64,000 nucleotides of DNA from positions 1,612,001-1,676,000 of the forward strand of contig JABYQN010000007.1 in NCBI GenBank assembly GCA_022606135.1, in the 5' to 3' direction. Position 1 is the first letter of the stretch; each line of letters starts with the position of its first letter. The notes under the pieces were generated by a model. The model saw only the letters and a program-made list of their open reading frames with translations. It searched no databases and was not told the origin of the DNA. The stretch is from Fomes fomentarius (taxonomy: Eukaryota > Basidiomycota > Agaricomycetes > Polyporales > Polyporaceae). Shown one piece after another: positions 11,127 to 21,476 of the stretch. Both the position numbers and the translations under genes were made by a program.

Positions 11127-13527
11127 TTAGGAGGAGTTAGAAGCCGCCGGGCCTTCTTCAAGGCCCATCTTCTTGCGCACGACCTCGAACGTCTTGAGCA
11201 TCTTCCTCCTCGCCCCCAGGGCTGCGACGCCCTTCGCTTCAAGCTGGGCCTCGTCCATCATCACCATATCGCGCCAGTGGATGCCCTCGAAGTTCGGCGT
11301 GTACTTGTGCAACCGCAGGCTCCGCAGCCACGCGGGGATATCGTCGAGCAGCTTCGGATCGACGTCCTCATCGTCCTTCTTCTCCCGCTGCCCAGGCGGC
11401 TTCGAGTTCCCGCCCCGGTTCCCCATTCCCCTGTTGCCACGCATGGTGCCCTGGTTGTTGATCCCCATGCCGAACCCACCCAATCCGTTCTGGCCAAACT
11501 GACCCAATTGACCCGCAGCAGCGGCCATCTGCATCGCGACCATCTGCTCGGGCGTAACTCCCATCGCAGCCAGGTTCGACATGTTGAAAACGCTGTTGAA
11601 CGGACTGACAGGAGCCATGCCCGCCGCGGCGAGGGCAGCCATGTTGAATCCACCGCCAGGTAGGCCAGCGAGAGCAGGGTTGCCCATGCCCATCCCAGCG
11701 AATCCAGGTACGCCGAGACCATTCATGCTGCCGTCATCACTGAACCGACCAGATGTGTTCGAAAGCGCGGGGCTGCGAGCGCCGCCCCAGCCGGCCTGAC
11801 CGCCGAACGCGTTCAAGTTGCCGTTCCCGCTGACGCTACGGTAGTTCCGTTGCGCGCCGCCGTTTTGCCCTTGGTTGTTGTCCTCATGATGCTCATGGTT
11901 GTTCTGCGCGCCCTTAGACAGACGGCCGAACTTTTTCGGAGGATCGGACATGAGCGGCACAGCAGCGCCGCCTCCGCTGGAAGCAGTCCAGTCGTTCAGC
12001 TTCTGGGCAGCGGCGTCGAGGCTCTGGCCAGGATTGCGAGTATCCTTGAAAATCGGGATCAACGGCGTGTTCACCATGCTCGCCCAGCTTCCGCCTGGCA
12101 TCGGAGACAGCTGATCGCCCTCGTCACCGCGCGGCGATCTCAAAGCATTCGCGAGACCAGAGAAGTCGGTGCTCTTGGGACGCGAAGCTGAGTTCGAAGG
12201 CGCGATCGTGATCTCCTGAGCAGGCGAGGAAGATCGCTCGTCGACTTGCCCGAGCTGGCTGGAACCAGAACCCCACGTGTTGCGGTCCGCGCCGACGGTG
12301 AGCGCGGGCGCAGAAATGCGGTGAGCAGCGTTGCTCGCTTTGAGCTTGGCTCGCTGTTGGGCCAGCGTCGCGGCTGCATCGTTCCCGCTGTTGTTGGCAG
12401 ACTCGGGCGACAGGAACGAGTTGCTGATGGCGCTGCTGGAGAAGTTGCGCGTAGTGGGCGAACCGGGCAGGTTGGACTTCAAGCCAGGCGACTTCAGGCT
12501 CATACTCGCGAGCTTGGCCTCCATTTGGCTCTGCATGGAACCTGCACGATCGTCGAGTGAGATACTTCGCGACATAAATGCAACAGTACGTACCTCCGAC
12601 GGCGGGGGAGAGCAGAGCAGTCATGGGGTCAGATCGAGCCATCTGCTGGAGGACGGTGATGAAAAACCGAATTTGAACTTGAGTAGAATGTTGCAAAAGA
12701 CTGTAAAGAGCGGCTGTGCGCTCGGCTTCGGAAAGAACCTTGAACCCTGCGCGGTGAATGGTTATTAGTAACCGTTGCATACTACTACTTGATAGATATG
12801 GTCATATACACCACAGTCAACTGACGGTTGCACACGGGACATGAAGGGAAGCCTGGTCTCTACAGCTGTGCGATACTCGTGCTCCTCATGTCCCGCGGGC
12901 ATCGTGAGAGAGGCTCGAAACCGACAGTTGCCATTACGACTTCGGTGCAGCACGTCTCCACATCCATGGATAGACGAAGCGTCATCGATTCCATGCTCAA
13001 CCACGGACATTCTCGCGGACATGATGGATGATGCTTCGGAGCAAAGACACAACGTAGGTAATGGGTAACTCACATTGCTCGATGGCACTCAGTTCCTCCT
13101 TAAAATTGACGTCAAGAGAGGCAGCAGCCATTTCTTCCTACAATGAGGGTTAGAGACTACGCCTTAAGGATTGTATGAGAGACACTCACCAGCGTCACCT
13201 CGTAGTTCTGGAAAGTCTCAAACCATTGGTCGATAGCTTCGGCTACGTGAATTCAAATCATGAGGCGGGGGAATCATGACCAGCCAAACCGAGATACATA
13301 CCCTCAGGGGTCTGGAACATGCCGGCAGTGCCCAGGAGTTCGCTCGTAGGCCGCGCACCGCCATTATTTGCCCCTGGGCGGGGAGAGGCGGGGGAAAGGC
13401 CACCCTGCGAACCGAGAGGCCGAGCGGAAGTAGGGCCCATGGAGGCACGGAAGTTGGGAGACCTGCCGCCGGCGTTGCCACCTGGAGCGGGGGAAACACT
13501 AGGGCTGGGGGGCGCAAGACTAGACAT
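11127..13527 (-). CDS. VTS1: RNA-binding protein Vts1, SAM domain
   Basis: Post-transcriptional regulator of the Smaug/Vts1 family. In other eukaryotes its SAM domain binds CNGG-type hairpin loops and promotes mRNA deadenylation. The start at 13527 opens [17 protein letters not shown]. Spliced exons give [17 protein letters not shown], then [12 protein letters not shown] and [20 protein letters not shown], the conserved N-terminal region of fungal Vts1. A long Ser/Pro/Asn/Gly-rich linker follows, with runs such as [11 protein letters not shown]. The C-terminal SAM domain has [34 protein letters not shown] and [13 protein letters not shown], ending near 11127. The last exon is long (about 11127-12552). 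One intron, about 12746-13073, is near 330 bp, much longer than others here. Strong homology call. Confidence 0.92.
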
Positions 13528-15642
13528 GTTTTGAAAAGACTAAGGACTGCAAGTCGACGTCGAGTCGGGGTTGGCTAGAATCTCGCAACTGGGCGTGCAA
13601 CGATGTCTAGACAAGACCAGCGGAGCCTGCCGGTCTAGGGGATGACGAAGTCGGGTTGAAAACTGCTCGCGACGGCGACGAAGAAGTGGAGGGCGATGAG
13701 GACGATGGAAAAGGGGTTGAGGAATACTAACGCCCTCATGCTGGCACTTCCGGTCCCAAACAGACACAAACATAACTGGTGGCTGATCTTTCATCATTCA
13801 TCTGTTCATGTTCCGGCTTCCCTGACACCGCCCTCTGCTCACTCAACACACGAGGCCATAACACAATCCAGTTCAAGCCTTCATCTTAAGCTACATCCTG
13901 CGCCGGCTTAGAGAATGGTGGCAGTTAGGGGACACTGCAGTGGGATGAACAGAGTCCCGGAGGCATTCGTCGGTGAGAAACACGCTCTTGCATTGTTCAG
14001 CATCAGCCACTTTCGTACACAGCATTCGAAACAATTCAGTTCAAGAACATACTTCTCCCTTGTTTCATCTCGTTTCACAGCTTCGGCCTTTCCAATTGCA
14101 GGTAATGCGGAGCAAGAACAGCTGCGTTTCACTTAGATGAGAACCTGATGAGAACTGAAAGGAACTGATTTGTATCCTACCCTCCAAGGCGGAGCAGGAA
14201 CAGAATGGGCACATCATCGTCGATATGGATAACAAGACTGCAAACGCGCACGAGTTCTTCTTCGAGGATCGTGGTCGAGGCAAGTCCACTTCTCGCTGTC
14301 ATGCTACACGAACACCGATCTAGAGGCGTGTGAGAGGACCCAACCGCACGCATGAATAACGCTGACCGGTAGGAAATGTGTGAGGATAGTTGGTCATCTC
14401 GGTCTGATACCAGTTCCCTCCGATGGGACCCGCAAGATGTCTCTAGATGGTTTCAGCAACGACCAGCCACAGCTCAGGCGCCATGAACGTATCACGACCG
14501 ACCGAAGTGATCATATCCGTGTTTCGTCCTCTATCCACCATTTTAGCGTCGGGCTGTCAGTGCCAATTACACAGAATTTGTGGTCTGCGCAGGCCATCAA
14601 ACGGAGAGCCATGAAGACTCACCTTACAACCTTCATGTATCGGGTTTAAACCTCGCAAACTGAAACAGAAAAGTGGTAAGCTCGTCCTCACCGCTTATGG
14701 CATCCCGACCTGAGAAGTCTGACATAGGTCTGAAGACAGCATACAAAGATCAATCATCCCCGTTGCTTTGTATCACGCCGTCTTTCCGCACCACGATCGA
14801 ATGTTCAGTACTACGTTACGTTGGTATCGCACGGTGGAAGTCAGAAGTTCACTGATGGGCACCGCTCATTATACTGACCCACCAAGAATATGTGACCAAT
14901 GTATAGACGTTCTAAAAAAACAATAGTGTCAGTGGAGGCTCGACGAGTCTGTAATCAACTCCTTAATCCTTGGTGTCAACATTGGTCAACATAGCCTTGC
15001 TACTGTGTCCTGCGGTTGCTACTATCGACCGCGTGTTGACCAAGCCCGTCTATACCTTCAAAGCAGCTGTAGAGGGCCGAACCCTATGGCAGGCTAATCT
15101 ATTCTGCAAATTCACTACATGGTGGTCGTGCTAGGCGGTCCGCTATGCAGTACAGGTACGCTCTTTCTTTCGTACTCCTCGCGTTTTGACCTAGCATCCA
15201 CCGACCACTCTGTTGAGCAAGAGTTGTGACCACGACCCTAAGCCTGACCATGGGGTGTAAGGTCGTGGGCGAGTTAAGCGACATTTGCGACGCACCTAGC
15301 TAGGAGCTCACCGCGTTTGACTGTGTGAAATGTCGTCCACGTACTTAAAGTTGTCTTGAGACCCCTCAATCGTTCAAGGGTTCACGATGGTCGGCCAACC
15401 TTAATCAGCTTCGTTCATATTAGTACTGATTGGGTGCCAGTGATGGTTCTGCAGTGATACCTGTGTATGCTATGTCTAAAGTGTCAGTCATCCCTTAATT
15501 TATAGTGCCATCGGTACCTGAGCGAGAGAAGCAAGTCTATAACGATAGCCTGCACCCTCACTAGTTTCCTACAAAGACTACAGTAGAGATAGTCAGTTTG
15601 CGTAAATGTGTTACTCGAAAAAAGCGCAACGACTGCGACGGG
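13528..15642. other. Gene-poor region upstream of VTS1
   Basis: About 2.1 kb with no confident gene. The first part is the VTS1 5' flank. At 14189-14325 (+) a frame reads AEQEQNGHIIVDMDNKTA and then HEFFFEDRGRGKST before a stop. It looks exon-like but has no identified partner exons. Nearby, 14108-14130 repeats the AEQEQ-coding motif. The rest (14.4-15.6 kb) has only scattered short frames. Confidence 0.35.
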
Positions 15643-16293
15643 TCACATGCGGCTAGGGCCCCGTCGACGTAGCCCTAGCAATGGCGCTCCAGACAGGAAC
15701 TGCAGCAACTCCCGGATTGGCCACGCCGCGGGCCCTCCATTGTGCGTCTTCGCTCTATGGACGAGGACGACATAGACTAGCGACGGCATTTTGCAATCCG
15801 CGGGAATGAATGAAAATTGAAGGAGGACGAGAGTACGTAGCCTTGGTGTATGTCCACCGAAGAAGAAGCGGCTCGACGGAGCATGCCAAGCGTCGGGGCG
15901 GTCCCGGAGGAATGGTGCCCCTTGCACAACCAAGCGTTCGAGGTTCACTGCCATAAGACGCAGGACGTCTAGGTTAGACTTGTGGGCTAGGCTGTGCAAT
16001 TGTCATTGTACGTGCACTAGAATGTCAAAGATGAGTAGCATGGGGTTATCGGACGCCAAGGGAGAGTAAGCAGGACGTCGCAAAGGGGGCGATTCGACGG
16101 ATTCGAAGCGCTCAAAGTGAGTTCTGATACTACCATGTATTGACGTTTGGCCAGTCGATGAGCGCTGCAGGGTAGGTTGTGAAAATCGCGCCGAAAGAAT
16201 AGGGGATAGAAACACAGATGTTATGAAGGTTAACGCCGACCCACACATAGCGGTTGGCGTCGAATCGATGCGCGGTCGACAGCAGTGACTCAA
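15643..16293 (-). pseudogene. F-box/LRR-like gene relic
   Basis: Two minus-strand fragments in adjacent blocks resemble the leucine-rich body of Agaricomycete F-box proteins. The clearest (15643-15999) reads SNLDVLRLMAVNLERLVVQG, then PRLRTLVLLQFSFIPADC and MPSLVYVVL and IRELLQFLSGAP. This is the same order of elements as in the intact F-box gene at 61.7-63.3 kb (LKSLVLHDVPFLPSN, then DLFQLLSRSPSL). The other fragment (16003-16293) has DNPMLLIFDILVHVQ and then a stop. No F-box motif, start or long frame joins them, so I read this as a decayed copy. A very divergent, intron-split gene is the alternative. Confidence 0.5.
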
Positions 16294-16384
16294 ATCGGCA
16301 CAAGGAAAGGGCCTATCTAGTCATTGGGGTGCGACGGCAGGCGGTAGAAGTTCTTGGTAACTGTGTTACAAGCGTTTAAACCCC

Positions 16385-17988
16385 TCAGGATTCGTAGTCC
16401 ATGTCGATCCACCTTGGGTGCTCTAGGAAGACCTTGTCTATCGTGTAATTCTGCGCCTGCTCCTTTGTAAGGATGTGCTCGAGTGCGATGCGCCCTGATG
16501 TGTCACCTCCAGGACCTATCACGTGGTCAGCTTGTCATAAAGAGTACATTGGACGGAACAACTTGCCAAGCGAATCGTACTCGGCGTAGAATGTCGTGTT
16601 CATGATGACAGGTCTGTACATACAATTAGTGTCTGACCTGATATTCATTACTGAAAAAGATTCTTCACTGACCGTGCGCTGTCGAATGGCTTCCAACCAG
16701 CAGGGATGATGCTGTCATCCATGAAGGTGCGAAGGTATACTGTAGTTGCCAGGTCATTCCAAGGACGGCCAAGGAAGCACTTCTCTTCCGTGACTACCGT
16801 TCGGTTTGCATCGGGAGACTGCAACTGATGAGCGCAAGTGCTCTTGACCCGAGTCAAGGACAAGAACATACGCGGATAATCCTCGAGTTGGAGATGTATG
16901 CGCCGTAGCGGTTCCCGGGAGCATCCGTCAGGTTAGTTCCCTTCCATGCGATGATGCCGCCACCGCAAGCGCGATTGGCGAGCGTGACGTTCTCGAACCA
17001 CCTGTGCGATATTGAGAAATACACAGTGAGAAGGACTGGGGGGTCGCTTACGCAGTACCGAATCCAAACAAATCTATGGAAGTACGCTGTGAGTGAGCTA
17101 TCCCATTTTACATCTCGATGAACTCACAATCCGTTTGCCCATAGATAATGCTGTCGACAACATATGTACTAGCATTGCGGCCAGTGTACCACGTATCCTG
17201 AAAGCTCGCGAAAGTGCATCCGTAGAACGACGCGTTCGCGTACGAGATATCCGTTACCAGCGCCTGCGAGATGGAAAAATTCGCCTGGCGGTAGCTGTGT
17301 TGAGGAAACAACTTTGACCACAGAGCAGAGAATCAAGGCTGACCGCTCGGTTCTCGAAGTCAATATTGTATGCCTTGAAATCGACATTGCCGAAGAGAGG
17401 CTGCAGAGGCGCACCGGTCGGCCCGGCTCCTATCAAGGATGCATTGAAAGAAGGCGCGACGAGCAGAACGGCGGACTGGGCGTCGTCCATGCCGGTCTGG
17501 ACAAATTTGTTGTCCCAGATGTGTACTAGGTTACGCGTAGACGCGTTCCCAGCTGGGTCGAAAGCAGTTGCGGGATCGAGCTGGCCCTGCAGCTCTTGAT
17601 GAGAACATGAACATTCGAAAGCGGTTGGCGATACTAACTAGGAGCGTGACAGGGTCTGCTCGAGTTACATTCACTGTTTCGTGGTAATCTCCGGCACCTA
17701 TGAGAATGGTCGCTGCTCCGCGTTCGGGTCTTCAGGGAAGGCATCAGGTACACGACACAAACAGCAATGTATGATGTTAAGTACTCACAAGGAAGAGATC
17801 GCGTCTTGGACACTGTTGAAATGCGCGCGGGGGTCGTCCTGAGAGACAAAGATCGTTTCAGGAAGACATCCACTCAGTGGGTGAACGAGAGAGTTCTTTT
17901 TGAGCTGGCACGCGATGTGGGAGGGGGACAGCGCAGTCACGAAATGAACCATAGAGCAAAGCAACAACAAGTGACTGAATGGTAGCAT
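16385..17988 (-). CDS. Pectin methylesterase (CE8)
   Basis: Secreted carbohydrate esterase family 8 enzyme that removes methyl esters from homogalacturonan. The start at 17988 gives a signal-peptide-like MLPFSHLLLLCSMVHFVTAL. Spliced exons then show GAGDYHETVNVTR (GxYxE motif), the block ALVTDISYANASFYGCTFAS ending SFQDTWYTG (catalytic Gln), GQTD joined to YLFGFG (catalytic Asp), GGGIIAWKGT and FLGRPWN (catalytic Arg). The C-terminus is VFLEHPRWIDMDYES, with TGA at 16387-16385. Several potential N-glycosylation sites (NAS, NVT) fit secretion. At least eight introns interrupt it. All expected catalytic residues are present. The gene is divergent from the syntaxin gene, and lies in the same broader neighbourhood as a rhamnogalacturonan acetylesterase. 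Confidence 0.9.
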
Positions 17989-18586
17989 GTCGGAGGTGAA
18001 GGTCCTGGTTGGTCAGTAGCCCACCCTCATATAGCTGATCCTGCGGGCCGTCGGTAGTGTCATAGGACCAAAAATGACTCAAGGAGAGTACCGCGAAGAA
18101 CCGTCGGATGACCCGTTCCCGAATAACGTCCTATGACCAGTGTATCAGATGGCTCTTGTTCTTTCCTGCACAAGCTGGGGAGACCATATGATTCAGAGTT
18201 CAAACATCAGTCATCTACCCAGTCGCTTCTCTTACCCAAGGTCCAGATCCTAAGTGAGTCCATTCAAAGTAGATCAGTAAGTATCGCACTAGATACTGAG
18301 TGCCATGCGCGTGCACGAGCTGTAGTGTTTTGATCGATTTAGTTGTGCGAAGCATAAGTGTGCAAGTCAATGTCACAGATATACACATACTGTCATGGCA
18401 TGGTCGTTGTGTCTAAGCGACGCAAGAAGTCTCAGTTGAGTCGGACTTGGGGGCGATGGGGAGTGTTTGGCCATGTTTGCCTTTACTGGCGCTTCTCCGG
18501 GTCGCACAGTCCACGGCGCCGCAGCCGTCCGCACTCTCCGCATTGTTCTCGTCCACAATTCCTCCGTCCTCAACGCCGCCGACAGC
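17989..18586. promoter_or_regulatory. Shared upstream region of pectin methylesterase and syntaxin genes
   Basis: About 600 bp between two divergently transcribed genes, so it must contain both promoters. The part next to the esterase may be 5' leader. No specific binding site can be assigned from sequence alone. Confidence 0.4.
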
Positions 18587-19731
18587 ATGAGCTTTCAAGA
18601 TATAGAGACTGGGCTTTCTCAGCGCCCTCTGTCTCCTAGCGGCGCGCCTCAGTCACCCGAGGAGTCCGCCTTTGTTACTCTGCAGTCGTCGCTATCCCTT
18701 CAGGTCTTCAAGATCAATTCTAATGTCCAGGGCATCTTGAAGCTGGTAGATCAGCTTGGTACGGCGAGGGATTCTGCTGCATTGCGCAAATCACTGTGCG
18801 TGTTGAGTTTGGGTCGAGGTGACAGGGACTCATGCAAGACTTGCGGCGGTATAGCCATGACCTGACGGAGTCGACCCGTGCGATGGCGAAGCGGGGCTCT
18901 GATGATCTCAAGAGACTTGCTGCTATGCAGACCACGCTGGTGCGTGTCCTTCTGGCGTGCTTGTGTATGTCACTCCGTTCGTTGACGAATGATTGCAGCC
19001 CCGGTACAAGACGTCATTGCAGAAGACTTCTCACGATTTCCAACTTTCACTTGTCGCGTTCCAGCGCGCACAGCAAGTGAGCGCCGAAAGGCAACGTACA
19101 GTTGTCGAGGGTGTCAAGCATGCTGTGGAAGATGACGGGGCCGTTGGGTGAGTTCTTGGTGCTTCTGTCGATGATATACCAAAATTGATGCGTATGTCGT
19201 GCTACCCAGGCTTGAAGAGGCGCGTTCCTCAAGTCCGACGCCATCACAGCGTCAAGCACAAATTCTCCAGACACAGTTTTCGCCACAGGAACTCGCCTTC
19301 CAGGAGTCTTTGATCCAGGAACGAGAGGCTGAGATACGGGAAATTGAGACCGGTATCCACGAGCTTCACGAGATCTTCCGCGACCTGGGTACCCTCGTCC
19401 AAGAGCAGGGTGGAATGCTTGGTGAGTCCTCTCCCTAGAACTTTACAACTGGGTGGTGTTAGTATCTTGGCGTCGACCTTATAACCCGTGTACAGACAAC
19501 ATCGAGTCGAATATTTCTTCGATCGCCGTTGACACTGCTGGTGCTGCAGAAGAGCTGACCACAGCGCACGAGTACCAGCGACGTGCCGGCCGACGCGCGC
19601 TGTGTCTCATGCTTGTCCTCGTCGTCGTCATATGCGTGGTCCTTTTGGCAGTACGTATCTTCTTACTGGTCGTGCGTTGTTCGACTGGAATGCCAACAAT
19701 TTGTTGAATTTAACCTCAGATTCTGTCATGA
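18587..19731 (+). CDS. Endosomal t-SNARE syntaxin (Pep12/syntaxin-7 type)
   Basis: Tail-anchored Qa-SNARE for fusion at endosomes or the vacuole. The ATG at 18587 opens MSFQDIETGLSQRPLSP. An N-terminal helical region follows (FKINSNVQGILKLVDQLGT, then DLTESTRAMAKRGSDDLKRL). The SNARE helix runs through QESLIQEREAEIREIETGI, LHEIFRDLGTLVQEQGGMLD and NIESNISSIAVDTAGAAEEL, with the expected zero-layer Gln in the EQGGMLD region. The protein ends in a hydrophobic anchor, LCLMLVLVVVICVVLLAILS. The last four residues come from a tiny terminal exon (19720-19731) after an 80-odd bp intron. The order Habc-like helices, SNARE motif and C-terminal anchor is diagnostic. Assignment to Pep12 rather than Vam3 is tentative. 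Confidence 0.85.
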
Positions 19732-20105
19732 TCGCCTTGCCACACAACGACATATTTGACGACGCATTAGAGACACTGCGACACTCTCGTTGTATTCACT
19801 TATGGGCCGGTTTATGCTATATTCCCCTACTTAGTTTCGATGACAGTGTTCTATTACTATTCATCACTTGTTTATGCCACTACTTATGAGTTGCTACTGT
19901 ATTTCTTAAACCGGAGGAATATCGATTCTGTTCTTGTGGACGGTCACGCAATGTTTTCTTGTGCATGTTGGGAAAGGTTGCGAAGCTCATCAGTTGAGAC
20001 CGGAAGATCCCGATGCGGTTCGGACGGGGCGTCCGATTCCCGGCGCGCGTCTCGAGCAGAATGGACTTGTGATTTAGACTTGTCTTCTCCCTTCCCCACA
20101 TCGCC
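19732..20105. other. Intergenic region between syntaxin and ETF-beta
   Basis: About 370 bp containing the syntaxin 3' flank and the ETF-beta promoter. Nothing else is recognised. Confidence 0.5.
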
Positions 20106-21280
20106 ATGAGACCCTCCGCTGTACGTCTGCTCAATATCCTCGTTCCTGTGAAGCGGTGGGTGATGTGTGTGGGCTATGGGAGAAGTGCGGCGTTGAAGTT
20201 GTAGTGCAGGACAGTCGACTATGCAGTTAAGATTCGGGTCAACCCCGACCAGAAGGGTGTCGACCTGAACGTGAAGCATTCAATGGTGCGTCTTGGATTT
20301 AGTTCGCTTGTACACATGCTTACTGTACGGCGTGCGTCAGAATCCATTTGACGAGATTGGTGCGCGTTATTCACGTCGACTGTGCGCCCGGGATGGGACC
20401 TGACCGGCCCATTGGCATGACTTGAATAGCTGTCGAGGAGGCTGTCCGGTTACGGGAGAGACTCAAGGACGAGGTCAAGTCTATCAAGGTCGTCACAATT
20501 GGGCCGCCAAAATCTGCAGAGACCCTGCGCACTGCACTCGCCATGGGCGCCGACTCAGCCCTCCACATCGAGGTGCCCGAGTCCGCACCTGCACCAGAGC
20601 CGCTTGGAGTCGCGAAGGCGCTCCGTGCGGTCATCGAACGCGAGAAAGGCGGCGTGGATTTGGTGATTTTGGGCAAGCAGGCGATTGATGACGACGCGGG
20701 GCAGACGGGCCAGATGCTTGCGGGCCTGCTGGACTGGGCGCAGGTGACGTTCGCGAGCAAGATCGAGGTGGACCCGACGGCGAAGGTTGCGGAGGTGACA
20801 AGAGAGATTGACGGAGGGCTGGAGGTGCTGAAGAGTAAACTGCCATTGGTGGTGACGACAGATCTACGGTGCGTTTTCCGTGTTGTTGTGGTCTACCATA
20901 TCTCATGAATTCCCCATCGGTGACGGACTGTGACCGCGTCTCCGCAGACTGAACGGTAAATTGTGTTTGTCAAACTGTTAGGTTGCGTTGTACTCATATC
21001 TCTTCAGAGCCCCGTTATGCTTCGTTGCCCAACATCATGAAGGCGAAGAAGAAGCCTATCGAGAAGTTGACTCCAGCCGACCTACAAGTGGACCTTACCC
21101 CAAGGTTGGAGACGGTGCAGGTATCGGAACCTCCCAAGCGTGTTGGCGGTGGAAAGGTGCGCGGGCAATGTTTACTTAATGTGTCCTCATGTGAAAAGAA
21201 CTGGTGTGTTGCAGGTGGCGAATGTGGACGAGCTCATTGCCAGGCTGAAGGAGGCGGGCATTACTGCTGTCAAGCCATAG
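20106..21280 (+). CDS. ETFB: Electron transfer flavoprotein beta subunit
   Basis: Mitochondrial matrix subunit that, with the alpha subunit, carries electrons from acyl-CoA dehydrogenases to ETF-ubiquinone oxidoreductase. The ATG at 20106 opens [17 protein letters not shown]. Exon 2 gives [18 protein letters not shown], then the family hallmark [18 protein letters not shown], whose NPFDEI part is encoded by a 19-nt exon (20341-20359). Further motifs are [52 protein letters not shown] and [16 protein letters not shown]. The end is [16 protein letters not shown] with TAG at 21278-21280. The length, about 260 residues, fits the family. No frame damage is seen. Confidence 0.95.
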
Positions 21281-21476
21281 TCACCGCTACATACATGTGT
21301 TCTAGAGGGAATACAAGCTATGTCCCCCTATCCCTATACCTCGAACGTCCCCCCTTGGCAATTCATAAAAGGGGGTATATGAAGTGTCTAGGGAGTAGAT
21401 GACGAGTGAAACGGACTCTCAGGCAACGGGGTAGATCAAACAGTTGCGGGACGTATGCCTACTAGGCGTCTCGACA

